A DNA stretch of 48,345 nucleotides from an uncultured Prochlorococcus sp. (GCA_902624785.1 CACNYU010000006.1:1-48345); one strand, 5' to 3'; positions 9,609-20,289 are shown, counted from the stretch's first letter. Notes: generated by a model not told the origin, from the sequence alone. A program made the numbers and translations.

Positions 9609-9869
9609 AAGATTTAAAGCAAAGAATGGAGATAAAAGAAGAATTACCACCATTAAATCATGAAAATAGTGTTGGTCAGGCATTAGGTAGATTCCTTTGA
9701 GAGGAAAAAGTATGGCAACAGTTAAAAAATAGCATTAACAGAACGTCAGCAATCTTTTCCTTATAGTTTTAGACATAGATATTCTTATATCGGTCATAGC
9801 AGACAAAAAGATGATGGAACTTATAGTGCATATAAGCAAATATCAGATTCAATGGTTCACCGACTTTAG
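9609..9869 (+). pseudogene. Tyrosine recombinase C-terminal remnant 1
   Basis: After one frameshift and an in-frame TGA, frame 9735-9869 reads QQSFPYSFRHRYSYIGHSRQ, the conserved Arg-box (FRHR) of phage-type tyrosine recombinases seen in Prochlorococcus tRNA-targeting elements. It then stops before the catalytic Tyr. The upstream part EEKVWQQLKN matches the helix that normally precedes the Arg box. It is a decayed integrase and marks past mobile-element activity. Confidence 0.7.
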
Positions 9870-10311
9870 AAAAATACTAAAGTTGAAATTGGTAAAAACT
9901 GGATTGTTTATAACTCCATAAGAACTGTAAGGCTTCAGGTTGGCAAAAGACCAAATGAGAGAACTTTAAATACTGCTTATAAATAATCAGAAGATACTTG
10001 GATAGATTCCCTAAAAAGAATTACAACTATTCATCAGATTCTTGAAGACTCTAAAGGCAAAAAATAGAATTTAAAACAGCCTATAAAAATTCATCGAGTG
10101 CTAGTCAAAGACTTAAGCTTGATTGGGCTGATTATTTAAACAGCTTTAGAGCATTTAAAAGAACCTTCTAAAAAATATAGTTATCTAGAGCAGTCCGTAT
10201 TCTTTCTCACAATTTACTCACGAGCAATAATAGCAATCTTTTAGATTGTATTTATCTAAATGATATATTAAATAAAAAAAATATTTACTTATATTTTTTC
10301 TCTTAACAAAA
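9870..10311. other. Decayed coding remnants
   Basis: Plus-strand fragments such as KNTKVEIGKNWIVYNSIRTV and SASQRLKLDWADYLNSF look protein-like, but stops and frameshifts break them. They probably belong to the same mobile element as the integrase remnant. No intact gene is present. Confidence 0.4.
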
Positions 10312-13300
10312 ATGGTAAAGAACAGAGATTGGCTTAAGAAAGTAGGAGAATGGTTGATTAACCAATCTACAGAAGAAAATATAAATCAAGCTTCCTATGA
10401 AATACTTGAGAGATTAAATGAAGAGATAAAACAACTTCATCAAGAAAAAGCACAGAATGTCAATAAAAAAGTTTCAAAAGTCAAAGATAAAGAAGAAACT
10501 ATTCATAATGAAAATTTTAAAAAGTCAATTCTTAATGAATTAAATGTTGAGAGGGCTTATAAAATTTTTCTTTTATCATGGGAAGATGAAGGCTTTTCAT
10601 CAAGATATTTTTTAAATGCTAATGATGCAAAAGTTATGCTGGGAAACCTTGACATACAATTCAGGGAAGAGTTAAAAACTTGGTTGTTTAAAAGTTCAAA
10701 TCAAGTTGAGATTATTCATGATATCGAAAAGATTATTAGACGCAGAAGATCTGATGCATCAGACGACATTAATTCCATAAGGGCCTATTCCTATATAAGT
10801 GTTTTACTAAATAAGAATCAATTTGATTTAAAAAAAGAAAAAGAGGAAGTCAAAAAAGGAGATAAAAAAGAAGAACCATTTGAAATATTCCCTGAGATTA
10901 CAAATAAAGAGAATATTCATCCATTTTTTACTGATAGGGAATTAGAAAAGGAACAACATGGGGATTTTAAAAAGGAAGAATGTATTGATAAAGAAAATCC
11001 CAAGAAATTTATCGAAGATAGAGAAATAATTTTTAATGCAACTATTCAACCTCAATATAAATCAGATCAGCATAACTCAGTTCTTTCTAAAGATATACCT
11101 TTGTCTAATTTGAATTTAAGACTCCCTACTTACAACTTATTAAAGAGGGTCAATAAAGAATATATTAGTGATTTAGCAGGAATGAATGAAAATGATTTTC
11201 TTAGTTTGAGAGGTTTTGGCAAAAATAAATTTGAGGATCTAAAGAATGCTCTGAAAAGAGTTGGTATTCAAATACCATTTGAGTTTAAAAATAATTTAGA
11301 AACAAAAGCAAATAAAAATAGAGCAAAAGAAAAAATAGTACCTCTGAAACTTAATTATGAAGATTTTTTCTGGGAAGAATGTACAAAGAAATTTAGAAAA
11401 GAAAAAATAAATGCTGAAAATATTATTAGGATACTTGATGATTTCACAGATTTCACAATTGAAATTAATATCGAGAATTTTGAAATCTTTAATAATAGCA
11501 ATAATATCCAAACAGTCTTTAATTCATTAATTTCAACTTTTAAAATTGATGCTTTAAAAAATTCAATAGAAGAACAAAAGAAAAATTATATTATATCTGT
11601 ATTTTTTAAAAAGTTTATCTTTCATGAAACTCTTGTTGGAGCAAGAAAGTGGGTATTTAAGCTTCAAAAAAAATTTTTAGAGAACACTAATTACTTCGAA
11701 ATAATCTATAAAAGACTGAATAATGAATCTTTAGCTGAGATTGGTAGAGAGTTTGAACTCTCTAGAGAAAGAATTAGACAAATGGAGGCTAAAGTTTTTA
11801 AAATAATAGGTGTTTCATCAAATGATTTTAGGAAGGGTTATGGTAAATGCTTAGATAAAATTAAGAATACAAAAGAAAGCGAAAAAATCGAAGAATACTT
11901 TTCAAACTATCATCATTTACCTTTCCCAGATGAAGAAAATTCTCTTTTAGAAAATAACGAATTTCTTAAAAATATATCAAAAATTAATCCTTTTGAAAGG
12001 CTGGAAATGTATAGAAAATATAACTTAGAGATACCTAAAACAGAATACGATTATCATTACGATTTGATAAATAAGTCAGGGATAGTTGGCTTTGGATATT
12101 GGAATGAATTTAAAAATCTAAAAGAATTTTTGTATAGACACGCAAATATTCTTGGTCAGCCTGATTTAATGCCAAAGATAACAGATACACCTAAAAGGAT
12201 GGCGCCAGTTATTAAAAAATATGGAGGACAAAGTGGTGTAGCAAAAAAAATAGGTCTTCAATATCAAGGACAACTAGTAAATACTGATGGAGGAAGACTT
12301 TATTGGAACGATGAAAGATTATTTAAATTGCTAAATGATGTGAATAAATTCTCAAAACAAAAAGTTGAAATCATGCCAAGTTATGCACAAATAATTGACT
12401 TTTTTAAAGATTCAGATTCTCAAGAATATGAGGATAAAAAACCAGTTTCTGCAATAGCTGCTCTTACCAAAAGTGGAAATTTTTCATGGTTAGAAGTTGC
12501 TCAAAAGTTTAATAAAAAGCATTATTCGGGAAGCACTCAAAGAGTTACTGTTCAATTTATCAAAGCTTTTGTGAGAGATCTTGGCGAGCATTTAACTGTC
12601 TTAAGCCCAGCCGAATTATACGTAGTTTTTAAGGCTCAAGGCATCAATAAAAAAGAACAGGCGAAATTTAGTCGTACTTTTGATGTCTTAATAGACGCCG
12701 TGCAGACAGGTGTAGTCGATAAAAAAGATTTGGAGGACTGGTCAAATAATCTTGACGTCCCTTCAATAAAAGAATTACTTAATCTTGGGAGTGAAGTCAA
12801 ACTTAAAAATTCCAAGGAAGAGAAAGAAAAAAGGTTACTTAAGGGAAGAGCAAATATTCTCAAAAGAGAATATGAGGACTCCAAATCTATAAGATTGAAC
12901 GAGATTCCAAAAGAAGAACTTCAAAATCCTGATCCAGGGAAAACTCTCAGAGCTTTAGATAAAGCAGCAGGAATTTTGGAGGCTACCGAAAAAGATGTTG
13001 AGAGTATTGAATTTTTAAAAGCGAAAGCATCATCAAAACTTTGGGATAGTTGTTTCGCTGCCGTCCATACAGGTAAGGAAGAAACTTTAATTAGAAATCT
13101 TGAATCTAGTAAATTGGGAATTGACACGTACAGCAAAGAAATCCGTAATAAATTTCTTGAAGAATATCATGGTGCAAAAAACTTACTCATTCCAAAATCC
13201 TATAAATTTAGGGATTTGAAGGGAAAAGAGAGGGAGCCAAAGTTAATGCAAAAGCTTGTTTCTTTTAGATTACTAAGAGATAAAAGAATACTTAACCTCA

Positions 13301-14553
13301 GCGGTACTGGAACGGGTAAAACTCTCTCAGCTATATTGGCAGCTCAAGTTTGTAATTCTCAAAGGATATTTATTTCCTGTCCAAATGGAGTAATCGATAG
13401 TTGGATAAGAACTTTTAGATCAGGTTTCCCAGATGCAATACTTCATATAAAGCCTGAAAATTGGTTAATTAATCTGTTTTCAAAAAAAGTAAATGTAGTA
13501 ATAGTAAATCACGAGAGGTTTCAAGATAGATTCTCAGATAATCTTTTAAAATTTTGTACTGATTTTGCCTCAGATATGATCGTGATCGATGAAATACATC
13601 AATCTAAGCAGAGAAAGTTAAATGAATCGAGTCAAAGAAGAAGATTAATAAATGAATTTATTCGTATTTCAATAAACTCAAATCCTGAAACTCGAGTATT
13701 AGGATTATCTGCAACTCCAGTAATTAATAATATTTATGAAGGAAGATCTTTGGTTGAACTTGTAACTCAGGAAACTCTTTTTGATGTAAAAGAAAATGAT
13801 TTTAATTCATGCATGAACCTTTATCAACACTTCATCTTAAATGGAATAAGAATGAATCCAGGAAACTTGCCTAGGACAGAAATTATACCCCAAAATGTTG
13901 ATGCGACAGCTTTGCTACCTGAGATAATTGCATATACAAGAAATGGTTTATATCACCATGTTGAAAGGCTTTTAGTTAAACCAAAATTGAGCGTTTTAAA
14001 CGAGTGTATTAAGAAAGGCGAACGAATAATAATTTTCATAACACAAATCAAAGGGACTTTAATACCAATTACAAATTGGCTCAATAAAAATCAATTTAGT
14101 TTTTCTGTGTATACGGGAGATCATAAAAAAGCAACTGAAGATGGATTTAAAGATTCTCTCGATGAATTTATTAGAGGAGATACAGAGGTTTTGGTGGCGT
14201 CTGTAAAGTGCGTTGGGACTGGAGTTGATGGGCTTCAATCTGTATGTAGTAAAGCTGTATTTTTTCAATTACCTTGGACCTCTACTGAGTTTGAACAATC
14301 CATAGGAAGATTGGATAGAGATGGGACTGAATTTGAATCTGTAAGAGTTTACCTTCCTTTAACCAATATAAATCTGCCGAATGGTGATAGTTGGAGCTGG
14401 TGTCGAAATAAAATGGATAGGATAAGGAGAAAAAAAGATATTGCAAAAGCGGCAGTTGATGGAGAAATACCTGATGAGGATGAAATTTTCACTCCAGCTG
14501 AAGCGAGTAAATACTGGTTGGAATGGCTCAAAAGATTAGATGGTGAGAATTAA
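10312..14553 (+). CDS. Alpha-CTD-like / sigma region 4-like / SNF2-type helicase fusion
   Basis: A 1413-residue protein. The N-terminus (1-250) is Lys/Glu-rich and helical. Residues about 263-325 (LSNLNLRLPTYNLLKRV ... LSLRGFGKNKFEDLKNAL) match the RNA polymerase alpha C-terminal domain pattern. Residues about 468-500 (LAEIGREFELSRERIRQME) are a sigma-70 region 4-type helix-turn-helix. A middle region of unknown type follows. From about 950 there is an SF2/SNF2 helicase: Walker A SGTGTGKT near 997-1004, CPNGVIDSW, DEIH near 1091, GLSATP near 1131, GTGVDGLQ and QSIGRLDRDG near 1329. ATP-driven translocation on DNA is expected from the family; promoter or polymerase targeting is inferred. It stands alone, after a decayed integrase, with no visible operon partner. 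Confidence 0.85.
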   Translation: MVKNRDWLKKVGEWLINQSTEENINQASYEILERLNEEIKQLHQEKAQNVNKKVSKVKDKEETIHNENFKKSILNELNVERAYKIFLLSWEDEGFSSRYFLNANDAKVMLGNLDIQFREELKTWLFKSSNQVEIIHDIEKIIRRRRSDASDDINSIRAYSYISVLLNKNQFDLKKEKEEVKKGDKKEEPFEIFPEITNKENIHPFFTDRELEKEQHGDFKKEECIDKENPKKFIEDREIIFNATIQPQYKSDQHNSVLSKDIPLSNLNLRLPTYNLLKRVNKEYISDLAGMNENDFLSLRGFGKNKFEDLKNALKRVGIQIPFEFKNNLETKANKNRAKEKIVPLKLNYEDFFWEECTKKFRKEKINAENIIRILDDFTDFTIEINIENFEIFNNSNNIQTVFNSLISTFKIDALKNSIEEQKKNYIISVFFKKFIFHETLVGARKWVFKLQKKFLENTNYFEIIYKRLNNESLAEIGREFELSRERIRQMEAKVFKIIGVSSNDFRKGYGKCLDKIKNTKESEKIEEYFSNYHHLPFPDEENSLLENNEFLKNISKINPFERLEMYRKYNLEIPKTEYDYHYDLINKSGIVGFGYWNEFKNLKEFLYRHANILGQPDLMPKITDTPKRMAPVIKKYGGQSGVAKKIGLQYQGQLVNTDGGRLYWNDERLFKLLNDVNKFSKQKVEIMPSYAQIIDFFKDSDSQEYEDKKPVSAIAALTKSGNFSWLEVAQKFNKKHYSGSTQRVTVQFIKAFVRDLGEHLTVLSPAELYVVFKAQGINKKEQAKFSRTFDVLIDAVQTGVVDKKDLEDWSNNLDVPSIKELLNLGSEVKLKNSKEEKEKRLLKGRANILKREYEDSKSIRLNEIPKEELQNPDPGKTLRALDKAAGILEATEKDVESIEFLKAKASSKLWDSCFAAVHTGKEETLIRNLESSKLGIDTYSKEIRNKFLEEYHGAKNLLIPKSYKFRDLKGKEREPKLMQKLVSFRLLRDKRILNLSGTGTGKTLSAILAAQVCNSQRIFISCPNGVIDSWIRTFRSGFPDAILHIKPENWLINLFSKKVNVVIVNHERFQDRFSDNLLKFCTDFASDMIVIDEIHQSKQRKLNESSQRRRLINEFIRISINSNPETRVLGLSATPVINNIYEGRSLVELVTQETLFDVKENDFNSCMNLYQHFILNGIRMNPGNLPRTEIIPQNVDATALLPEIIAYTRNGLYHHVERLLVKPKLSVLNECIKKGERIIIFITQIKGTLIPITNWLNKNQFSFSVYTGDHKKATEDGFKDSLDEFIRGDTEVLVASVKCVGTGVDGLQSVCSKAVFFQLPWTSTEFEQSIGRLDRDGTEFESVRVYLPLTNINLPNGDSWSWCRNKMDRIRRKKDIAKAAVDGEIPDEDEIFTPAEASKYWLEWLKRLDGEN

Positions 14554-14887
14554 AAAATTATCCTGAGTCCGAACCTAACTAATAAAATATTTTTTTAATT
14601 CCTTGTTAACCCTCAATTAGCATATTGGTCTTATTATTTTCCTTATTGTTCCACAAGCAAATAGTTTATCTTGAAAAATATTACATATTTTTCTCATAGT
14701 TGTGATTAATTATTTATATAGTTCTAGGTTATTTAATTTTTTTTAGGTATCATCAATAATTTTAGAGTAATTAAGGTGATCTTGTATTAATACCGAAAAA
14801 AAGGTCGTATGAAAAAATATTTTCGGTGAGGAGGGTTATTACAAACAAATCACACAAAGAACAAATATCTAATCTTTGAGACTCCAA

Positions 14888-14932
14888 TTGGAGCGACAGG
14901 ATTCGAAGCTGAGACCTAGTGCTCAAAAAGAA
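14888..14932 (-). repeat. tRNA-Pro(UGG) 3' fragment, copy 1 (degenerate)
   Basis: The reverse strand of this segment resembles the anticodon loop to the acceptor end of tRNA-Pro, with several substitutions in the T arm and anticodon loop. The 5' half of the tRNA is missing. It is the leftmost and one of the most decayed copies. Confidence 0.75.
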
Positions 14933-15092
14933 CAAAACCTACAAATTGAGATACTCCTTAAATAATACTTGTATTGGTAGAACTTATGAGTCAAAAGATA
15001 GTAATAAAGATAAATCTCAGGATTGTATTTAAGTTATACGAAGACTGTAGTAGATATACAGATAATCGCTAATTAAAAGGTTAGTTAAAAAT

Positions 15093-15827
15093 CTATCTCC
15101 AAGCTCCATAGATAAATCTTCCAATGATTTCTCTAATTGCGTTAGAACTTTTATTTAAAGAAGATGCACTGGGCATCCAGCTTAATGGATTACGTAATGA
15201 AGCAAAAAAACTTTTATTGCTTTTAAAATCTACAGGATATGGTTGAACACTTATCCCTTCACCCTCAAAAACTTTTTTTGCCCTTTTCATGTGAAAGGCA
15301 CTTGTTACTAGAATGACCCTTTTTTGAATTAAGGACGAGTCATTATTAAGTAATTTCTTAATTGCTTTAGCTTCCTGAAGAGTATTATTTACAGGATCTG
15401 TGGTAAATAAATCTTCTTTTGGTAGCCCCATTGAAATAGCTTCCTTAATAAAGACATCTCCTTCTGGAGGTAACTCAGGAGTTAAAGGATTTATTCCTCC
15501 TGTAAAAATCAACCTATTTGATTTATTCGCTTTATAAAGATCAATTCCAGCAAGAAACCTATCTGGGTCGTACCATTCAATTATTTTTGTATCTCCTGGA
15601 GGCAAATGCAATCCTCCACTTAAAACAACTATCCCATCTGAGGGAGCAAGTAAAGAATAATCTAATCTCTTCAATGGATATTCTAATAATCTCCACAAAA
15701 TATCAGAAAACAATCCATTGCTAAAAATAAGTAAGAGAATAAATGCTGAATAAATAAATTTTACTTTTTTTCTAAAAATAAAAACCAATAATAGGATTAA
15801 AACAACCCCCAGTGGAGAGAAAATCAA
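15093..15827 (-). CDS. ElyC/SanA/YdcF family (DUF218) membrane protein
   Basis: 244 residues. One to two N-terminal membrane segments (about 3-18 and 26-40) precede a Rossmann-like DUF218 domain with GIVVLSGG, LIFTGG, a TTDPVNNTLQEA segment and LVTSAFHMKRA, the conserved blocks of YdcF/ElyC proteins. Members affect envelope or peptidoglycan assembly in other bacteria; the reaction is not established. The position 15827 is a TTG start; the frame stays open upstream through LSKLLP, which looks like true N-terminal sequence, but no ATG or GTG is available, so the start is uncertain or has been mutated. The gene is the only cargo between two tRNA-Pro fragments. Confidence 0.8.
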   Translation of the reverse strand: MIFSPLGVVLILLLVFIFRKKVKFIYSAFILLLIFSNGLFSDILWRLLEYPLKRLDYSLLAPSDGIVVLSGGLHLPPGDTKIIEWYDPDRFLAGIDLYKANKSNRLIFTGGINPLTPELPPEGDVFIKEAISMGLPKEDLFTTDPVNNTLQEAKAIKKLLNNDSSLIQKRVILVTSAFHMKRAKKVFEGEGISVQPYPVDFKSNKSFFASLRNPLSWMPSASSLNKSSNAIREIIGRFIYGAWR

Positions 15828-15996
15828 AGGTAATAATTTGCTGAGTAAGTACGTATCTAAAAATATTATCTTAATATATCCTAGTGAAACAGATTGCCAG
15901 TTTTCAAAAATATGTCTAAAGTTAATAAACCTAAGTTAAACAACGACATACAAATAATCGCTATTTAATCACTGCATAGAATACTAAAAACGCAAT

Positions 15997-16042
15997 CGGG
16001 GCGATAGGATTCGAACCTGCGAATTAGTCCTCCCAAAGAACA
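15997..16042 (-). repeat. tRNA-Pro(UGG) 3' fragment, copy 2
   Basis: Acceptor 3' strand and T arm are nearly intact (cggggcgataggattcgaac on plus), whereas the anticodon stem is altered. The 5' half is absent. It bounds the DUF218 cassette on the right and the polysaccharide block on the left. Confidence 0.85.
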
Positions 16043-16329
16043 GTAAGTAATAAAGTCATACTATAGTTCGTTTTTAAGATTTGATTATACTCCACCTAGG
16101 TGCTTGCATACGTTTTAATGTCATAGAGAAATAATAGGTACTTAATTAAAGCCATTTAAATGAAAATTGTAAAAAGTCGCTCTTTCAAAAAATCTTAATA
16201 GTTACTAATTAATTTCATAAGTACACGTTTTATAGTGAATCTCAATTTTGAATAATTATGTTTTTTTTAAAATGAAATCTTCGATAATATTATTAACCTA
16301 AGTATGATTAAATCTAAATAAAATAATCA

Positions 16330-17103
16330 GTGAAAAAACAAAGAGTTGTTTTAATTGTAAACTGCTACAACAGCGATACATTTATTGAGGAAACCTTAAA
16401 TAGTCTTATTAAACAAGATCATCCTGAAGTAAAAATATTGATAGTTGATAATTTATCAACTGATAAAACATTAGAAATTATAAAAAATTATCAGCATTTT
16501 AATAAAAATATAATTTTACATAGATTAAAAAAACATGTACCTTTAGTCGAGGCCAGAATAAAGGCTTTGGCTGTACTTAAAAAAAGTTTCGAATTCGACT
16601 TTTTTGCATTTTGTGACTCAGATGATATATGGGAGAAAAATTGGGTCTCTAAATTATTAACTGTTGGGAATAATTATGATCTTTTATATTCAAATGGATA
16701 TGAATTTATTGAGAATAATTCAATAAAGAAAAATATAAATATCGCAAATTCATCCCTTGAACGTAGAAAATATGATGCTTTCTCAACTAATGTATATTTA
16801 CAATCTTCTCTTTTCTCTAAGAAATTATTAAGAAAGCTCGGTAAAAAATTTATAGATGCCAACCTTACAGTTCATTATGATATTGATTTATTTATAAAAT
16901 TAAAAAGATTGAATATTAATTATATTCATATTTCAGACAGGTTATTTTATTATAGAATTCATGAAAAATCGCTATCAAATAATTTTAAGAAATCATTTGA
17001 AGAGAGGTTATATATTACGAAGAAATATAAATTTCCCTTAATTATATTTTTTGCAAAGTCACTATTTTATAAACTTGGCTTGATAAAATTTTTAAATATT
17101 TGA
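16330..17103 (+). CDS. GT2-family glycosyltransferase
   Basis: 257 residues with a GTG start. The N-terminus VVLIVNCYNSDTFIEETLNS and ILIVDNLSTDKTLEI is the nucleotide-sugar-binding GT-A fold. FCDSDDIW (about 97-104) holds the DxD metal site. Length and lack of transmembrane segments fit a soluble or peripheral transferase that adds a sugar to lipopolysaccharide or capsule at the inner membrane. Donor and acceptor are unknown. It is convergent with the cytidylyltransferase gene and belongs to the surface-polysaccharide block. Confidence 0.85.
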   Translation: MKKQRVVLIVNCYNSDTFIEETLNSLIKQDHPEVKILIVDNLSTDKTLEIIKNYQHFNKNIILHRLKKHVPLVEARIKALAVLKKSFEFDFFAFCDSDDIWEKNWVSKLLTVGNNYDLLYSNGYEFIENNSIKKNINIANSSLERRKYDAFSTNVYLQSSLFSKKLLRKLGKKFIDANLTVHYDIDLFIKLKRLNINYIHISDRLFYYRIHEKSLSNNFKKSFEERLYITKKYKFPLIIFFAKSLFYKLGLIKFLNI

Positions 17104-17153
17104 TTTTGGATTTTTTTTAATTTAAAAAATTTAATTATTATATTCTGACAAAT

Positions 17154-17924
17154 TCATTCACTTGATATCCATGGAGGATCACCTGAATTCCACATTTCGT
17201 CAAGAAAATCTCTATCCCTTTTAGTATCCATACATTGCCAAAAACCTTCATGAAGATATGCCATTAATTGTCCTTTGTTGGTAGCCTCCTCCAAAGGTTC
17301 TTTTTCAAGTACAGTATCGTCGTTTTCAATTAAATCCAACAATCCCGGTTCAAAAATAAAATAACCTCCATTTATCCATCCTGTCTGTACTTGTGGTTTT
17401 TCTTGGAAGGTGGAAACTGAATTATTTTTAATTATTAATTCTCCAAATCTTGCCGTTGGACGAACTGCAGTTATTGTTACAAGTTTTCCATGCTCTTTAT
17501 GAAATTTTAATAGCTTATCTAAATTAATATTTGATAAACCATCTCCATATGTGAGCATACAAGTTTCATTTCCTATATGTTTACAGAGTCTTTTTAACCT
17601 ACCTCCAGTCATAGTTTTTAATCCAGTATTTATTAGATTAACTTTCCAATTAATTTTTTTACTATCATGAATTTCAATAGAACCATCACTTAGATCTGCA
17701 GAGAAATCTGAGTTGATCAAATGATAATTTAAAAAATAATCCTTTATTATATTCGCCTTATAACCAAGTGCTATATAAAAGTCTTCATGCCCATATTGCG
17801 AATAATGATTCATAATATGCCATAAAATTGGTTTATCTCCAATTTCAACCATTGGTTTTGGAATTAAATCTGTGTATTCTGCTAATCTTGTTCCAAAACC
17901 TCCTGCAAGAATTATTACTTTCAT
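17154..17924 (-). CDS. rfbF: Glucose-1-phosphate cytidylyltransferase
   Basis: 256 residues, the normal family length. The signature MKVIILAGGFGTRLAEYTD and LIPKPMVEIGDKPILWHIM form the nucleotidyltransferase active site, and LTYGDGLSNI and EKPQVQTGWINGGYFIFEP are typical RfbF blocks. It makes CDP-glucose from CTP and glucose-1-phosphate, the first step to CDP-dideoxy or CDP-branched sugars. The expected next enzyme, a CDP-glucose 4,6-dehydratase, is not in this window, and an NAD-epimerase remnant lies further right. The pathway here may therefore be incomplete or completed elsewhere. Confidence 0.92.
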   Translation of the reverse strand: MKVIILAGGFGTRLAEYTDLIPKPMVEIGDKPILWHIMNHYSQYGHEDFYIALGYKANIIKDYFLNYHLINSDFSADLSDGSIEIHDSKKINWKVNLINTGLKTMTGGRLKRLCKHIGNETCMLTYGDGLSNINLDKLLKFHKEHGKLVTITAVRPTARFGELIIKNNSVSTFQEKPQVQTGWINGGYFIFEPGLLDLIENDDTVLEKEPLEEATNKGQLMAYLHEGFWQCMDTKRDRDFLDEMWNSGDPPWISSE

Positions 17925-18141
17925 ATAAAATTAACATTTTACTTTAAAAAGAGGAACATTTCAACATCATTAAGGTTATCCCTTTATTTTATATAGAGGA
18001 TAATTAACCTTAAAAAAATTTATTGAAACTTAGAAGAATATTTTAATTTGAAATTACTTTTTTTATCAAAAGTGATAATCTTGAAAAATAATTCAAATAT
18101 TTATAAATTTATTAAAACTGAGCCAAAATATAAATCAAATT

Positions 18142-19269
18142 TTAAAATAACTCATTCAGACTGCTAACAATATATTCAATATCTGATTCACATAAATCAG
18201 GATGCAAAGGTAAGGTTATTAATTTAGGATAGATATTTTCTGTATTTTTTAGGTAATTATTACTTTCAGAATGGTAGAAACTTAATAGATGATTAGGAAA
18301 ATAATGTATACCAGTTTGTATATTTTTCTCTAATAGTTTTTCTCGAAATATATCCCTGTCGTATTTCTCGTTTAGTAAAATTGGAAAAATATGCATTAAT
18401 ACATTATCATAGTCAATTTTTGGCATATCTATATGTATATTATTTGAAAGTAATTTAAAGTAAAGCTTTGAAAAAGTTTTTCTTTTTTTTGAAAATTCTT
18501 CGAATCTCTTAAGTTGTTCAATCCCAATTGCGGCCATTAAATTGCTCATGTGATATCTCCATCCTTGTTTTTTTACATCAAATTCCCAACTTCTTTTTCC
18601 TGAAAATCTATTATCAGTATCCTTTTCTACGCCTAAAAGTCTTGCATCCTTAATCTTATTAATTAGATCTTTATCATTAGTTAGTACACAACCTCCCTCT
18701 CCACTAGTAATATTTTTTATGCCATCAAAACTAAAACAACAAATATCTCCAAAACTACCAATTAATTTATTTTCATGTTTAGTACCAAATGCATGAGCAG
18801 CATCTTCTATTACTCTTAAGTTAAATTCATTTGCAAAATTATAAATCTCATTAAGATTGCCAACACCTCCAGCATAATGAACAGGCATTATTGCTTTTGT
18901 TCTTTTTGTTATACGTTTTTTTGCATCCTCTAAATCTATGGTTAAACTATCAGGATTTATATCACAGAAAACAGGTTTAGCATTTGTTGAAGAAATAGCT
19001 TGAATGCTGGCAACATATGTTAATGACTGGACTAAGACTTCATCTCCACTTTTTAATCCAATTGATTGGAGTGCTAAATGCAAGGCCGCAGTTCCATTTA
19101 CAACGCATACGGCTGGCCTACCAAAAAAATTACTTAATTGATTTTCAAATTCTTTAACTTCTTCGCCCATACCAAGAAATTCATGCTTAAGTACATCTGT
19201 TACTGCATTAATTTCTGAAGACCCAATACATGATTTTGAGAGCCTAATTATTTTTCTTTTAGTTTCCAT
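18142..19269 (-). CDS. DegT/DnrJ/EryC1/StrS-family PLP aminotransferase
   Basis: 375 residues. GRPAVCVVNGTAALHLALQS holds the conserved phosphate-binding Gly-Thr-Ala-Ala. RVIEDAAHAFG gives the cofactor-contacting Asp. The PLP lysine is in SFDGIKNITSGEGG, where HPIK is more usual. The ending SLPLHPDL-like region (LITLPLHPDLCESDIEYIV) is also present. It transfers an amino group to a keto-sugar nucleotide for surface glycans. It lies behind rfbF on the same strand with a gap of about 220 bp, so it may be a separate transcript. Confidence 0.88.
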   Translation of the reverse strand: METKRKIIRLSKSCIGSSEINAVTDVLKHEFLGMGEEVKEFENQLSNFFGRPAVCVVNGTAALHLALQSIGLKSGDEVLVQSLTYVASIQAISSTNAKPVFCDINPDSLTIDLEDAKKRITKRTKAIMPVHYAGGVGNLNEIYNFANEFNLRVIEDAAHAFGTKHENKLIGSFGDICCFSFDGIKNITSGEGGCVLTNDKDLINKIKDARLLGVEKDTDNRFSGKRSWEFDVKKQGWRYHMSNLMAAIGIEQLKRFEEFSKKRKTFSKLYFKLLSNNIHIDMPKIDYDNVLMHIFPILLNEKYDRDIFREKLLEKNIQTGIHYFPNHLLSFYHSESNNYLKNTENIYPKLITLPLHPDLCESDIEYIVSSLNELF

Positions 19270-19541
19270 TAAATAACTATGGATTGTTTAATATTTTTTT
19301 TATATTAATATATCTACTTTATTTCTGATAGAGAGACTTTAAATTTAAAGATCAATAGCATTTTTATTTTTATTCAAAATTATTCATTAATTTGATATTT
19401 AACATATTTGATACTTTTATCAAATATTTAAAAATCTTAAAACAAAAACGATATTTTTAAGAAATATTCTAGATTAGAATTTAATACAATGTATTCAAAT
19501 ATTTAACTAAATTATTTGATAAATTTTAAGAATATATTTTC

Positions 19542-20269
19542 ATGAAAGAATTTTTTTCTAAATTTGAGAAACCATATTGGGAACATAAATTTGGCAAGAT
19601 TAAATTTTCACCTATCACTAGTAAAAAATTAAGTTATTTATTCAGTTACCAACCTTTTTTTTACCAGAAAGCTTATGAGAGTTTTTTAGAATATATAGAA
19701 AAATATGAAGACTACGATGATAGATTCAAGAAAGCGAAAAATGAGACTGCTAAGCAAATCAAGCGATACATAAAAGGAAAAAGAATTTTAAGTTATGGAT
19801 GTGGAACTGCTCATGTTGAAGAAGTAAATTTTCCTGCAGAAGATATCACATTAATGGATTCTGCAAAAATAAAAAAATTTGGTAAAAGAATAATCTATGG
19901 AGAGGAAATTTTAAAATCTTGGAGAGGAGATTGTGTTTTAGGGATACAATTATTTGCATATATGAGTAAATCTCAATTACATAAATTTTTTTCATGCTCC
20001 TTTAATCTTCTAGAAAAAAATGGTCTACTTATAATAACTCATACTCCAAGATCTAATATTATGATAGATATGTGGGATGTTTTAAAAATATAGTCAAAAT
20101 AATTCTATTTATAAAATAAACATATATTTTTTGGTCTTGGAGAAGGTCTGATAAATATTTCGAGAATATAGCTAAAAAACATGGCTTTAAAATTTTATCT
20201 AAAGAAAAATATAAGGTAAATTATGAAAATATAGTTATTTTTCAAAAGATTGAAGAAAAAGTATTATAA
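19542..20269 (+). pseudogene. SAM-dependent methyltransferase, frameshifted
   Basis: The first 183 residues are open and contain a Rossmann methyltransferase core: ILSYGCGTAHVEE as motif I near 90, then ITLMDSAKIKKFG and a weak VLGIQLFAYM. The frame ends at 20093, but further downstream the pieces FWSWRRSDKYFENIAKKHGF and YENIVIFQKIEEKVL continue in a different frame to a TAA at 20267-20269. Such C-termini are normal for this type, so the gene is broken by frameshift(s) in a run of A/T at 20085-20130. It may still make a truncated product. Confidence 0.65.
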
Positions 20270-20289
20270 GCAAATAAGACTTTTATTAT

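Noticed and set aside
9735-9869. Active integrase gene
   Set aside because: Only the Arg-box region is left, with a frameshift before it and a stop before the catalytic Tyr.
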